A stretch of DNA of 64,000 nucleotides from Saccharopolyspora gloriosae (GTDB taxonomy: Bacteria > Actinomycetota > Actinomycetes > Mycobacteriales > Pseudonocardiaceae): contig NZ_JACHIV010000001.1 in NCBI RefSeq assembly GCF_014203325.1, positions 5,209,501 to 5,273,500 of the forward strand, written 5' to 3'. This document shows positions 47,196 through 58,150 of the stretch, piece by piece (position 1 is the first letter of the stretch; each line of letters begins with the position of its first letter). Position numbers and translations under genes: made by a program. The notes beneath the pieces were generated by a model. The model had not been told where the DNA came from and did not search any database. It saw nothing but the letters and a program-made list of their open reading frames with translations.

Positions 47196-48701
47196 TCACT
47201 GCCCGCAGGCGGCGAGGATGAGCTCGCGGACCCGCTTCGCGTCGGCCTTGCCGCCGGTGGCCTTCATGACCGCGCCGACGACGGCGCCCGCGGCCTGCAC
47301 CTTGCCGCCGCGGATCTTGTCCGCCACGTCGGGCTGCGCGGCCAGCGCGTCGTCGATGGCGGCCTGCAGCGCGGAGTCGTCCGAGACGACCTCCAGGCCC
47401 TGCGCGGTGACGACCTCGTCGGGCTCGCCCTGGCCGTCGAGCACGCCGTCGACGACCTGGCGGGCCAGCTTGTTCGTCAGCTTGCCGTCCGCGACCAGCG
47501 CGATGACCCGCGCCAGCTGCGCGGGCGTGATCGCCAGCTCGGTGAGCTCCACGCCGCGGGTGTTGGCCTGCTGCGACAGGTAGGCGACCCACCAGGAGCG
47601 CGCCTCCGCCGCGGGCGCACCGGCGTCCACGGTGGCGGCGACGAGGTCGAGCGCCCCGGCGTTGACCAGGTCGCGCAGCTCCTCGTCGGAGAGCTTCCAC
47701 TCGTCCTGGATGCGCTTGCGGCGCTCCCACGGCAGCTCGGGCAGCGTCGTCGACAGCTCCTCGACCCACTCGCGGGACGGCGCGATCGGCACGAGGTCCG
47801 GCTCCGGGAAGTACCGGTAGTCCTCGGAGGTCTCCTTCTTGCGACCCGCCGAGGTCGTCGCGGTCGACTCGTCGAAGTGCCGGGTCTCCTGGCGGATCTC
47901 GCCGCCGGAGGTCAGCACCGCGGCGTGCCTGCGCATCTCGTAGCGCACCGCGCGCTCCACGCTGCGCAGCGAGTTGACGTTCTTCGTCTCGGTGCGGGTG
48001 CCGAACTCGTCCGCGCCCTTCGGCATCAGCGAGACGTTCGCGTCGCAGCGCAGCGAACCCTGGTCCATCCGCACGTCGGACACGTCCAGCGACCGCAGCA
48101 GGTCCCGCAGCGCCGCCACGTACGCCCGAGCGACCTCGGGAGCGCGCTCACCGGCACCGACGATCGGCTTGGTGACGATCTCCACCAGCGGGACGCCCGC
48201 GCGGTTGTAGTCGAGCAGCGAGTGCTCGGCGCCGTGGATGCGGCCGGTGGCCCCGCCGACGTGCAGCGACTTGCCGGTGTCCTCCTCCATGTGCGCCCGC
48301 TCGATGTCGACGCGGAACGTCTCGCCGTCGTCGAGCACCACGTCGAGGTGACCGTCGAAGACGATCGGCTCGTCGTACTGCGAGGTCTGGAAGTTCTTCG
48401 GCTGGTCCGGGTAGAAGTAGTTCTTCCGCGCGAACCGGCACCACTCGGCGACCTGGCAGTTCAGCGCCAGCCCGATGCGGATCGCCGACTCCACCGCCTT
48501 GCCGTTGACGACCGGCAGCGCGCCGGGCAGCCCCAGGCACACCGGGCACACCTGAGTGTTCGGCTCGGCGCCGAACACGTTGGCGCACCCGCAGAACATC
48601 TTGGTGGCCGTGGACAGCTCCACGTGCACCTCGAGGCCGAGGACCGGGTCGAACCGCTCCAGGACCTCGTCGTAGTCCATGATCTCGGCGACCGCGGTCA
48701 C
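47196..48701 (-). CDS. gatB: Asp/Glu-tRNA(Asn/Gln) amidotransferase subunit B
   Basis: tRNA-binding and kinase subunit of the amidotransferase that turns Glu-tRNA(Gln) into Gln-tRNA(Gln). The 501-residue protein has [20 protein letters not shown] with the first zinc cysteines, [18 protein letters not shown] with the second pair, [17 protein letters not shown] and [14 protein letters not shown], and a C-terminal YqeY/helical tail domain. The GTG at 48701 overlaps the stop of the small gene by 4 nt. It is last in gatC-gatA-(small)-gatB. The window's tRNA-Gln is a likely substrate. Confidence 0.96.
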   Translation of the reverse strand: MTAVAEIMDYDEVLERFDPVLGLEVHVELSTATKMFCGCANVFGAEPNTQVCPVCLGLPGALPVVNGKAVESAIRIGLALNCQVAEWCRFARKNYFYPDQPKNFQTSQYDEPIVFDGHLDVVLDDGETFRVDIERAHMEEDTGKSLHVGGATGRIHGAEHSLLDYNRAGVPLVEIVTKPIVGAGERAPEVARAYVAALRDLLRSLDVSDVRMDQGSLRCDANVSLMPKGADEFGTRTETKNVNSLRSVERAVRYEMRRHAAVLTSGGEIRQETRHFDESTATTSAGRKKETSEDYRYFPEPDLVPIAPSREWVEELSTTLPELPWERRKRIQDEWKLSDEELRDLVNAGALDLVAATVDAGAPAAEARSWWVAYLSQQANTRGVELTELAITPAQLARVIALVADGKLTNKLARQVVDGVLDGQGEPDEVVTAQGLEVVSDDSALQAAIDDALAAQPDVADKIRGGKVQAAGAVVGAVMKATGGKADAKRVRELILAACGQ

Positions 48702-48895
48702 TTGCCGTCATCCCCCTTGCGCAGGGTGCGGATCGCCAGCGCGGTGCCTGTGATCAGGCCCAGCGCGGTGATGATCGAGTCGGCCATCGCGAGCCGGTCG
48801 TTGTTCGCCTTGGCGTCGCGGATGCTCGCGCGCAGCCCGAAGGCCGCGGAGAGCACCGACGCGAGCTGGAACGCTGCCTTGATCTTCGAGTTCAT
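48698..48895 (-). CDS. Small membrane-associated protein inside the gatCAB operon
   Basis: A 65-residue protein (starting [20 protein letters not shown]). It has a helix-forming N-terminal segment with small residues, a charged middle ([14 protein letters not shown]) and a hydrophobic helix [19 protein letters not shown] ending in a basic/acidic tail. It overlaps gatA by one base (TGATG) and gatB by four. I do not recognise the family. Codon use is like its neighbours and the tight overlaps favour a real gene. M. tuberculosis has pfkA between gatA and gatB instead. Confidence 0.7.
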   Translation of the reverse strand: MNSKIKAAFQLASVLSAAFGLRASIRDAKANNDRLAMADSIITALGLITGTALAIRTLRKGDDGK

Positions 48896-50430
48896 CACGC
48901 CACCTCCAGAGCGGGGACACGGTCGAGCAGCGGGCCGCCCTGGGCGGCGTCGCGGGCGGTCTCGTAGGCCGCACCGACCCGGTAGAGCCGGTCGTCGGCC
49001 AGCGCCGGGGCCATGATCTGCAAGCCCACCGGAAGATCGTCCTCATCGGACAGTCCGCTGGGGATGCTCATGGCGGCGTTGCCCGCCAGGTTCGACGGGA
49101 TGGTGCACAGGTCCGCGAGGTACATCGCCAGCGGGTCCTCGGTGCGCTCGCCGATCTCGAACGCCGTGGTCGGCGTCGTCGGCGACACCAGTACGTCCAC
49201 CTGCTCGAACGCGGCGGCGAAGTCGCGGGTGATCAGCGTCCGGACCTTCTGCGCCTGGCCGTAGTAGGCGTCGTAGTAGCCGGACGACAGCGCGTAGGTG
49301 CCGAGCATGATGCGGCGCTTCACCTCAGGGCCGAACCCGGCCTCGCGGGTCAGCGACATGACCTCTTCGGCGCTGTGCGAACCGTCGTCGCCGACGCGCA
49401 GGCCGAAGCGCATCGCGTCGAACCGGGCCAGGTTCGAGGAGCACTCGCTCGGCGCGATCAGGTAGTAGGCGCCCATCGCGTACTCGAAGTGCGGACAGGA
49501 GACCTCCACGACCTCCGCGCCCAGCTTCGAGAGCTGCTCGACCGCGGCGCGGAACGACCGCTCCACGCCCGGCTGGTAGCCGTCGCCCGCGAACTCGCGG
49601 ACCACGCCGACCTTGACGCCGGTCAGGTCGCCCGCGGCGCCTTCGCGCGCCGCCGCCACGACCTGCGGCACCGGCGAGCTGATCGAGGTGGAGTCCATCG
49701 GGTCGTGCCCAGCGATCACCTCGTGCAGCAGCGCCGCGTCCAGCACCGTGCGCGCGCACGGGCCGGGCTGGTCCAGCGAGGACGAGAAGGCGACCAGGCC
49801 GTAGCGGGACACGCCGCCGTAGGTGGGCTTCACGCCGACGGTGCCGGTCACCGCGCCGGGCTGGCGGATCGAGCCACCGGTGTCGGTGCCGATCGCCAGC
49901 GGAGCCTCGAACGCGGCCAGCGCCGCCGAGGAGCCACCGCCGGAACCGCCGGGGATGCGGTCGGTGTTCCACGGGTTGCGCGTCGGGCCGTACGCGGAGT
50001 TCTCGGTGGACGAGCCCATCGCGAACTCGTCCATGTTGGTCTTGCCGAGGATGACGACGCCCGCTTCGCGCAGCCGTCGCGTCACCGTCGCGTCGTACGG
50101 CGGCCGCCAGCCCTCCAGCATCTTCGAGCCGCAGGTGGTGGGCATGTCGCTGGTGGCGAAAACGTCCTTGAGCGCCAGCGGAACGCCCGCCAGCGGCGAG
50201 GCCGCCTTGCCCGCGGACCGGTCCTCGTCGGCCTGCCGGGCCGCGGCCAGCGCGCCCTGCTCGTCGACGTGCAGGAACGAGTGCACGGTGCCGTCCACGG
50301 CGGCGATGCGGTCCAGGTGGGCCTGGGTGGCCTCCACCGAGGTCACCTCGCCCGAGGACAGCCGGTCGGCGAGATCGGCGGCGGACAGGCCGATCAGGGC
50401 CGAGTCACCTCCGGTCGCGGTCGAAGTCAT
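48895..50430 (-). CDS. gatA: Asp/Glu-tRNA(Asn/Gln) amidotransferase subunit A
   Basis: Amidase subunit that releases ammonia from glutamine for transfer to the tRNA-bound amino acid. The 511-residue enzyme has the amidase signature with its Ser-cisSer-Lys triad: lysine in [15 protein letters not shown], the first serine in [20 protein letters not shown] and the nucleophile serine in [16 protein letters not shown]. Later DTSRD-type segments ([16 protein letters not shown]) fit the family. The ATG at 50430 overlaps the gatC stop. Confidence 0.97.
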   Translation of the reverse strand: MTSTATGGDSALIGLSAADLADRLSSGEVTSVEATQAHLDRIAAVDGTVHSFLHVDEQGALAAARQADEDRSAGKAASPLAGVPLALKDVFATSDMPTTCGSKMLEGWRPPYDATVTRRLREAGVVILGKTNMDEFAMGSSTENSAYGPTRNPWNTDRIPGGSGGGSSAALAAFEAPLAIGTDTGGSIRQPGAVTGTVGVKPTYGGVSRYGLVAFSSSLDQPGPCARTVLDAALLHEVIAGHDPMDSTSISSPVPQVVAAAREGAAGDLTGVKVGVVREFAGDGYQPGVERSFRAAVEQLSKLGAEVVEVSCPHFEYAMGAYYLIAPSECSSNLARFDAMRFGLRVGDDGSHSAEEVMSLTREAGFGPEVKRRIMLGTYALSSGYYDAYYGQAQKVRTLITRDFAAAFEQVDVLVSPTTPTTAFEIGERTEDPLAMYLADLCTIPSNLAGNAAMSIPSGLSDEDDLPVGLQIMAPALADDRLYRVGAAYETARDAAQGGPLLDRVPALEVA

Positions 50431-50729
50431 CACGCCTCCTCACTCAGGATCCGCGGAACGCGGAACCGGTTGTCCTCCGCCGCGGGCGCGCCGTCCAGCG
50501 CCGCCTCGCGCGGCAGGCTGGGCCGCACCACGTCGTCGCGGAACACGTTCGTCACCGGCACCGCGTGGGAGGTCGGCGGAATGTCGTCCGCGGCGACCTC
50601 ACCCACCCTCGCCACCGACTCCAGGATGACGTCGAGCTGCCCGGCGAAGGTGTCGAGCTCCTGTTCGGTGACCGCCAGCCTGGCCAGGCCGGCGAGGTGC
50701 GCGACCTCGTCGCGGGAGATCTTGGACAC
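50430..50729 (-). CDS. gatC: Asp/Glu-tRNA(Asn/Gln) amidotransferase subunit C
   Basis: A 99-residue linker subunit that holds GatA and GatB together. It begins [20 protein letters not shown], with the helix-loop pattern [19 protein letters not shown] and the tail RDDVVRP. The GTG at 50729 is the only reasonable start. First gene of the gatCAB operon. Confidence 0.95.
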   Translation of the reverse strand: MSKISRDEVAHLAGLARLAVTEQELDTFAGQLDVILESVARVGEVAADDIPPTSHAVPVTNVFRDDVVRPSLPREAALDGAPAAEDNRFRVPRILSEEA

Positions 50730-51331
50730 TACGAAGGCTCCCTGGTCATGTCCGGTATCACGGTTGGACCTCAGTCTATTGCGGAGCCCGCATGTGCCCG
50801 TTCAGGGGGCGAACCGAGTGTCGCGCGCGCTGTGCGCGGCGCCGGTTCGGCCGGTCGTCCGGGCACCGTGAACGGTCACCACCCCCGTTTGCCGGTGACC
50901 GTTCACGCGCCACCCGCCCCCGCTTCCGAATGCTCCCCGCATCGGCACGAGCGCAGCGGCGCGACCGCGGCTCGTAGGGAATTCCCCCGTCCTGCGCCGC
51001 CGTCTCCCCGCTCCCGTGATGCGGACGGGACGGGTGCGGCGCCGTCCGCTCAGCGGAAACCCGATCCGGTGCCCAGGGACGTGCGCCCGCGGGCGGGCGG
51101 CGGCCGGGGGTCCGCACTCCGGGACGCGGGCGCCGCGGTGCGGGAAACATCCGGGACCAGCGACGGCGGCCCGCCGTTTCACTACACGAACGCCGGTCTC
51201 ACCGATAGGCTGCGGTGTCTGCCACAATTTGCCCCGCCTGCCGGGCGCACGGTGGCCTCCGCGTGCGGCCGTGCGGCGCGGGGAGCGCGGACGGCGAGGT
51301 GCCGCGCACGAAGCTGGAGGCGTTGAGTCCG
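50730..51331. other. 600-bp divergent region between gatC and the ACT protein
   Basis: No supported gene. It contains the long inverted repeat at 50867-50907 and the promoters of both flanking genes. The ACT protein's frame is open upstream to 51215 but has no homologous character there. Confidence 0.45.
50867..50907. promoter_or_regulatory. Long inverted repeat upstream of gatCAB
   Basis: Perfect 14-base arms CGTGAACGGTCACC and GGTGACCGTTCACG separated by 13 bp. Each arm is itself nearly palindromic (GTGA...TCAC), so the site could be a tandem operator rather than, or as well as, an RNA hairpin. It lies about 140 bp upstream of gatC. Confidence 0.5.
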
Positions 51332-51985
51332 GTGTCCTTCCTGATCCGGGTGCAGATACCGGACCGTCCGGGCGTGCTCGGCGCGGTGGCCTCCGCGTTG
51401 GGCGAGATCGGCGCCGACATCCTCAGCGTCGACGTCGTCGAACGCGGCGGTGACGTGGCGATCGACGACATGGTCGTGGAACTGCCCTCGGGCAGGCTGC
51501 CGGACATCCTGATCACCGCCGCCGAATCGGTCGACGGCGTCGAGGTCGACGCGGTCCGCCCCTACGCGGGCGTGCTGGACACCCACCGCGAGCTGGAACT
51601 GGTGGAGGACATCGCGGCCGAACCCGGCAACGGCCTGCAGATCTTCGCCGAAGGCGTCCCGAAGATCATCCGATCGGGCTGGGCGATCGTGTTCGGGCAC
51701 CACTCGGGCGGCGCGGAGCAGCTCGCCGCGAGTTCATCGGCCCCGCAGCAGGGCTACCTGGAACTGCCGTGGTTACCGCTGCCGCGGGCCACGATCCTCG
51801 ACGGTGACGAGATCTGGGTGCCGGAGACCTGGCAGGAGCTGGGCACCGAACTGGCCGCGACACCGATCGGCAAGCCCGACCGAGTGCTGCTGGCCGGCCG
51901 CCCCGGCGGCCCCATGTTCCGCGCCGCCGAGGTAGCGCGACTCGCGCACCTGGCAGGAATCGTCTCCGTCGTCCTCGACGGCTGA
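51332..51985 (+). CDS. ACT-domain amino acid-binding protein
   Basis: A 217-residue protein with an N-terminal ACT domain (LIRVQIPDRPGVLGAVASAL, GADILSVDVVERGGDVAIDD) and a conserved C-terminal domain of unknown fold (WAIVFGHHSGG, YLELPWLPLPRATILDGDEI). It corresponds to Rv3013, which has almost the same length. ACT domains bind amino acids, so a sensor role is likely, but no catalytic domain is visible. The GTG at 51332 follows GGAGG and matches the mycobacterial N-terminus. Repeat R7 follows. Confidence 0.8.
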   Translation: MSFLIRVQIPDRPGVLGAVASALGEIGADILSVDVVERGGDVAIDDMVVELPSGRLPDILITAAESVDGVEVDAVRPYAGVLDTHRELELVEDIAAEPGNGLQIFAEGVPKIIRSGWAIVFGHHSGGAEQLAASSSAPQQGYLELPWLPLPRATILDGDEIWVPETWQELGTELAATPIGKPDRVLLAGRPGGPMFRAAEVARLAHLAGIVSVVLDG

Positions 51986-52005
51986 GGGCTCCCCCGGTCC
52001 GCTTG

Positions 52006-52180
52006 CTGTGGTGGCCGGGTGGCGGGTTCTCAGGTGTCTTCTCGCTGCGGAATCTTTTTCCCGAGTGGCTCCGCCACGAGGGAAAAGCTGTCCTCGCGAG
52101 AAGACACCTGAGAACCCGCTGTTGGTCCGGCTGCGTGCGTGGTCGCTGCTCGTCGGCTTCGCCGCCGACAAGACGATGAT
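52006..52180 (+). repeat. Palindromic 3'-end element, copy R7 (type A tail)
   Basis: Palindrome at 52029-52112, starting 44 nt after the ACT protein stop. Outer arms GTGTCTTCTC/GAGAAGACAC pair perfectly. Unlike the other copies the 5' flank is GGCGGGTTCTCAG rather than GGCGGAACCTCAG, so both outer ends match and the palindrome is extended (GGGTTCTCAGG/CCTGAGAACCC). The tail has a GTCGGCTTCGCCGCCGAC hairpin. Confidence 0.88.
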
Positions 52181-52215
52181 CGAACCGTTCCACACGGATT
52201 CCCGAGCTGCGGACT

Positions 52216-52420
52216 GCCCAGGTGAGCGACGTTCGTCGTCGTTGTCCTGTCAGCGGCGAAGCCGCTGAGCAGTGACCACCAGAGCAAAAAGACCACCCGC
52301 GGGTTCTCAGCGGTTTCCTCGCGAGGACGGCTTTTTTCCTCGTGGCGGAGCCACTTGGAAAAAAGATCCCGCAGCGAGGAAACCGCTGAGGTTCCGCCAC
52401 CCGACCAGCTACGCAGGCCG
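52216..52420 (-). repeat. Palindromic 3'-end element, copy R8 (type A tail)
   Basis: Palindrome at 52306-52390, reading on the minus strand from 48 nt after the ligA stop. Outer arms CGGTTTCCTC/GAGGAAACCG pair perfectly and the inner stem is the T6C2/G2A6 form. The palindrome differs from copy R9 by one base. Its tail (52216-52305) includes CAGCGGCGAAGCCGCTGAG. R7 and R8 lie tail to tail between convergent genes. Confidence 0.88.
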
Positions 52421-52437
52421 AAGACCGGGCAACAGGC

Positions 52438-54702
<2,265 letters not shown>

Positions 54703-54879
54703 CTAACCAGGGCCCCCGACGGCTCGCGCGGATCACCACGCCCTCGGGAGCGGGCAGCACCACCTGATACAGCACGGTCCGGCCCGTATCCGGTGCTCAT
54801 CCGGCGGACGGTGCCCACCGTGCGCGGTCGGCGCCCGAGGACGAGCCGCCGTGGTCGCCGGGGCGGGTGGAACCGGAGA

Positions 54880-55752
54880 TCACTCGGAGTCGTGCGAGGC
54901 GGATCCCGACCAGTCGTCGCGCCCGGAAGCGCCGTCCGATCCCGGCGCGCTGTCCGCGGTGCCCGGCGCGTCCCGGCCGTCCGAGTCACCGGCGCCCACC
55001 GATCCGGCGGCGTCCAGCACCTCCGCCGAGCCCGCCGCGTCGCCGGCACCACCACCGGTCCCGCCGGACTCCGCGGAGTCCGCTCCGCCCGCGGCGTCGA
55101 AACCGCGCACCAGCTCGCGGAACTCCAGCAGGCCCATCGCGCCCCGCGGCTCCTGCTCCGCGGTCTCCACCCGGCCGAGCCGGTCGGCCGCGAGCCGCTC
55201 GCCGAGCGTGGCGTCCAGCGGCAGGAAGGTCAGCGCGGACTGCGCCGCGGACTCCATGCCCGCGAACCTCGGGTGGTACACGGAGACGTCGACCAGGCCC
55301 TCGGCCGCGTCGACCTGGGCGAACACCCGCACGTCGGCCAGCGGGTAGCTCTCGCCGCGCAGGTTCACGGTGACCTGCGTCGGATCCGGCACCGGCGGCA
55401 CCGAGTCGTGGTACTCGAACAGCGCGTTGCGCTGCGGCGCCGCCGCCAGCCAGGCATCGGTGTACGGCCGCACCTCAGGATTCGCCTGGCCGCTGACGAC
55501 CAGCGCGTAGACGGCCCGCTCGCCCTGCTCCACGGAGAACGTCAGGTCCGGGTGCAGCGCCGCGACCGCCTCGGCCAGGTCGTGATCGACGCGCTGCGGC
55601 ATGCCCTCGCCCAGCGCCGCAGCCACTTCGGGCAGCAGTTCGTCCCAGCGCCGCCAGAACTCCTCCGCCCGCTCCCGCGCATCGGCGGTGACGTCGACCT
55701 CGTCCCCCACGACATCGGCCTGGTCGGTGCGGCGGCGGAAGAACTTGAACAT
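54880..55752 (-). CDS. Uncharacterised protein with acidic low-complexity tail
   Basis: A 290-residue protein starting MFKFFRRRTDQADVVGDEVD. Residues 25-210 look globular and soluble (AEEFWRRWDELLPEVAAALG, HPDLTFSVEQGERAVYALVV, DPTQVTVNLRGESYPLADV, VYHPRFAGM). Residues 215-290 are Gly/Ala/Ser/Asp-rich and probably disordered. I do not recognise the family; the FW..W start is slightly reminiscent of DUF695. ATG 55752 is preferred because the basic FKFFRRR start recurs in such proteins. It lies between ligA and a DUF6461-like gene on the same strand. Confidence 0.65.
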   Translation of the reverse strand: MFKFFRRRTDQADVVGDEVDVTADARERAEEFWRRWDELLPEVAAALGEGMPQRVDHDLAEAVAALHPDLTFSVEQGERAVYALVVSGQANPEVRPYTDAWLAAAPQRNALFEYHDSVPPVPDPTQVTVNLRGESYPLADVRVFAQVDAAEGLVDVSVYHPRFAGMESAAQSALTFLPLDATLGERLAADRLGRVETAEQEPRGAMGLLEFRELVRGFDAAGGADSAESGGTGGGAGDAAGSAEVLDAAGSVGAGDSDGRDAPGTADSAPGSDGASGRDDWSGSASHDSE

Positions 55753-55834
55753 GCCCTCATTGTGCCGGTCCCGCCCCGGCCGCCGGGGTCGTTCGGCGAT
55801 ATCCGCGATCAGCCGCCCGGCGCGGACGCGGTCC

Positions 55835-56902
55835 TCACGCGAGCGCCGCGGTGACCAGGTCTGTGAGGTCGCTGCGTTCGACACGCAGGCGCCCGGCCTC
55901 GGCCAGCGCGCCCAGCAGTCCGGTCATCGGATCCCGGTTCGTGGCCTGGCGCAGCACTTCCAGCGCCCGCACCCTGGCGCGGTCCGCGCTGGTCACCGGG
56001 CGACGGTGCAGCTCCCACCGCCGCAGGCGCACCACTTCGCCGATGGCCGCGTCGTCGGGTTCGACGCCGTCCTCCAGCGCGCGCAACGTCTCGGCCACGA
56101 CCAGCTGGTCGTGGCCCGCGGTGAGGTCGAGCACGTGGCGCGCCACGCTCGCCGCCGCGCGCCTGCACCGCGCTGGGCCCGCCCGGCGCACCGAGTCGAG
56201 CAGCACCGCGGAGTCCGCTTCCAGATCGTCGGCGTGGAACCGGATGCCGACCTGGTCCAGCCCCACCTCGTCGAGCAGCACCTCCGGCGAGGACGGCAGG
56301 TCCAGCGGCCAGGACGCGACGGGGTAGGTGGCGAAATCGCCGTCGAACCAGTCCGGCGTCAGCGGCTCACCGGTGATCCGCGCGGCCAGCGCCAGCATCA
56401 GGTCGATGGTGCTCGCCCCCGGCTCCCCCGCCGGGTCGAGGCCCGGCCAGGGCAGCCCGGCGCGGATGTCCTCCAGCCCGTCCGGGCGGGTGCCCTGCCG
56501 GAATGCGGGCATCAGCGCCTCGAACGCGGTGCGCAGCTCCCCGTCGACGGCGTGCGAGAACTGGGTGAGGGCGTTGACGTTCCAGAAGGCGGAGACGGCC
56601 TCGGTGCGGTGGCTGACCCGGCGCAGCACTTCCGCCCTGCTGCCCTGGAATCCGCCGTCCTCGGCGATGAGCGTCCACTCGCCGACGCTGCGCAGGCCGA
56701 TCACCGGGTACCGGTCCTGGTGCGCGAACGCCTCCTCGCAGTACTCGTCGAAGTCGAGGGTGCGCGCGTGCTCGGTGATCGCGCCGAAGCGCTGCGCGAG
56801 CCGATCGAGGTCGGTGCCGCGCACGAAGGTCAGGCACGCCGCGTCCTGGACGGTGCTGCGGTGCACCCATCCGAACCGCTCGACTTCGCCGGTGTTCGAC
56901 AC
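55835..56902 (-). CDS. DUF6461-like uncharacterised protein
   Basis: A 355-residue soluble protein. The start VSNTGEVERFGWVHRSTVQD followed by AACLTFVRGTDLDRLAQRFG resembles DUF6461, a family of unknown function common in actinobacteria. VIGLRSVGEWTLIAEDGGFQ and VSAFWNVNALTQFSHAVDGE extend the match; the C-terminal half is helical and may hold a second domain. The GTG at 56902 is used; the frame extends to 57049, into the MetE-like gene. No role can be assigned from context. Confidence 0.65.
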   Translation of the reverse strand: MSNTGEVERFGWVHRSTVQDAACLTFVRGTDLDRLAQRFGAITEHARTLDFDEYCEEAFAHQDRYPVIGLRSVGEWTLIAEDGGFQGSRAEVLRRVSHRTEAVSAFWNVNALTQFSHAVDGELRTAFEALMPAFRQGTRPDGLEDIRAGLPWPGLDPAGEPGASTIDLMLALAARITGEPLTPDWFDGDFATYPVASWPLDLPSSPEVLLDEVGLDQVGIRFHADDLEADSAVLLDSVRRAGPARCRRAAASVARHVLDLTAGHDQLVVAETLRALEDGVEPDDAAIGEVVRLRRWELHRRPVTSADRARVRALEVLRQATNRDPMTGLLGALAEAGRLRVERSDLTDLVTAALA

Positions 56903-56990
56903 GTCTGGTTTCTTACCATCGTTGGGGCATTCAGGTGACGTGAACGGGACAAAATGATCATGGAATCCCACGAGGAGTTCCTTGCGGCGA

Positions 56991-58022
56991 CTAGCGTTCC
57001 GCCGCTTCGGCGAACACCTCGGTGATCTCCTTGGCCACCGACAGCGCACGCCGCGCCCACTCCGGTGAGGCCCCCGCCAAGCCGCAGGCCGGGCTCACCG
57101 CGCTGCGCTCCAGCAGCGCCTTCGGCGCGAATCCCAGCCGTGACGCCAATTCCAGACCCGGGCGGGCCAGCTCCCGCACGTCGGGGCGCCCCTCCGGATC
57201 GACTCCGGGCACGAGCCCGAGCACCAGCCGGGTGCCTTCCTCCCACGCCTCGCCGAGTTCGTCGGCCAGCGCGCCGGACACCGAGCCGAGCCGGGTCGCG
57301 TCCAACGCGACCGCCCCCGCCCCGGCGCCGCGCAGCAGCCCCACGGGTGGGCGGTTCGCGCAGCAGTGCACCAGCACCGGCGCGCCCGACGCCGCGGCCA
57401 GCGCCTCGATCACCTCGCCGAGCAGGCTCTGCGCCTCCGGTTCCGGCACCGCCGCCACCCGCCCGTAGCCGGACGGGGTGGGCAGGCTCCCGGCGAGCAC
57501 CGCGGGCAGCGACGGCTCGTCGAGCTGCACCACCACCGGCGCGCCGGTCCGCTGCGCGACCTGCGCGACGTGCGCGCGGAGACCTTCGGTGAGCGACTCC
57601 GCGAAGTCCCGCAGCGCGCCGGGATCGGTGAGCACCCGGTGGCCGCGTTCCAGCTCGATGCCGGCCGCGAGCGTCCACGGCCCCGCCGCCTGCACCTTCA
57701 CCGCGCGCGGCGGGCCCGCCTCGGCGACGGCCTGCTCCACCGCGTCCAGGTCCCAGCGCAGCAGGTCCAGCGCCCGGCGATGGTCCCGGCCCGGCTTGCC
57801 CGCGACGCGGTAGCCGGACGGCACGACCTCCACCGCGAGGTCGACGAGCAGCCCGGCGGTGCGGCCCAGCATGTCGGCGCCGACTCCGCGCGCGGGCAGT
57901 TCGGGCAACGGCATCAGGTCGGGCAGCTCGCCCAGGACGATGCGGGCGGCCTCGACCGGATCCGTTCCCGGCATCGATCCGAGGGCGGTCACGATGCCGG
58001 GGTTCCACGCTGCGTCACTCAC
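56991..58022 (-). CDS. MetE C-terminal-like protein (cobalamin-independent methionine synthase family)
   Basis: A 343-residue protein covering only the catalytic (C-terminal) half of the cobalamin-independent methionine synthase fold. It has VKVQAAGPWTLAAGIELERG, VVVQLDEPSLPAVLAGSLP, VLVHCCANRPPVG (HxCxN zinc-type motif) and SVSGALADELGEAW. Full MetE is about 750 residues and binds methylfolate with both halves, so this probably uses another methyl donor. It corresponds to Rv3015c in position. The GTG at 58022 (VSDAAWNPGIV) is the start. Divergent from the iron-regulated lipoprotein gene. Confidence 0.82.
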   Translation of the reverse strand: MSDAAWNPGIVTALGSMPGTDPVEAARIVLGELPDLMPLPELPARGVGADMLGRTAGLLVDLAVEVVPSGYRVAGKPGRDHRRALDLLRWDLDAVEQAVAEAGPPRAVKVQAAGPWTLAAGIELERGHRVLTDPGALRDFAESLTEGLRAHVAQVAQRTGAPVVVQLDEPSLPAVLAGSLPTPSGYGRVAAVPEPEAQSLLGEVIEALAAASGAPVLVHCCANRPPVGLLRGAGAGAVALDATRLGSVSGALADELGEAWEEGTRLVLGLVPGVDPEGRPDVRELARPGLELASRLGFAPKALLERSAVSPACGLAGASPEWARRALSVAKEITEVFAEAAER

Positions 58023-58074
58023 TCGTCCATTATCGGCTCCGCCGTAGGACGGAGGGACAGGCGGGATGCGCACT

Positions 58075-58093
58075 GTAGGTTAGGCTAACCATG
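58075..58093. promoter_or_regulatory. IdeR/DtxR iron box
   Basis: GTAGGTTAGGCTAACCATG is a 19-bp match to the consensus TTAGGTTAGGCTAACCTAA at 15 positions, with the central GGTTAG-G-CTAACC perfect. It lies 58 bp before the siderophore-binding protein start, where a repressor would block transcription when iron is plentiful. Confidence 0.88.
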
Positions 58094-58150
58094 CTTACCG
58101 CCTTTCGGTGTCACCCGCACGGGCGCACCGGCTCTGCGAAGGAGTACCCC

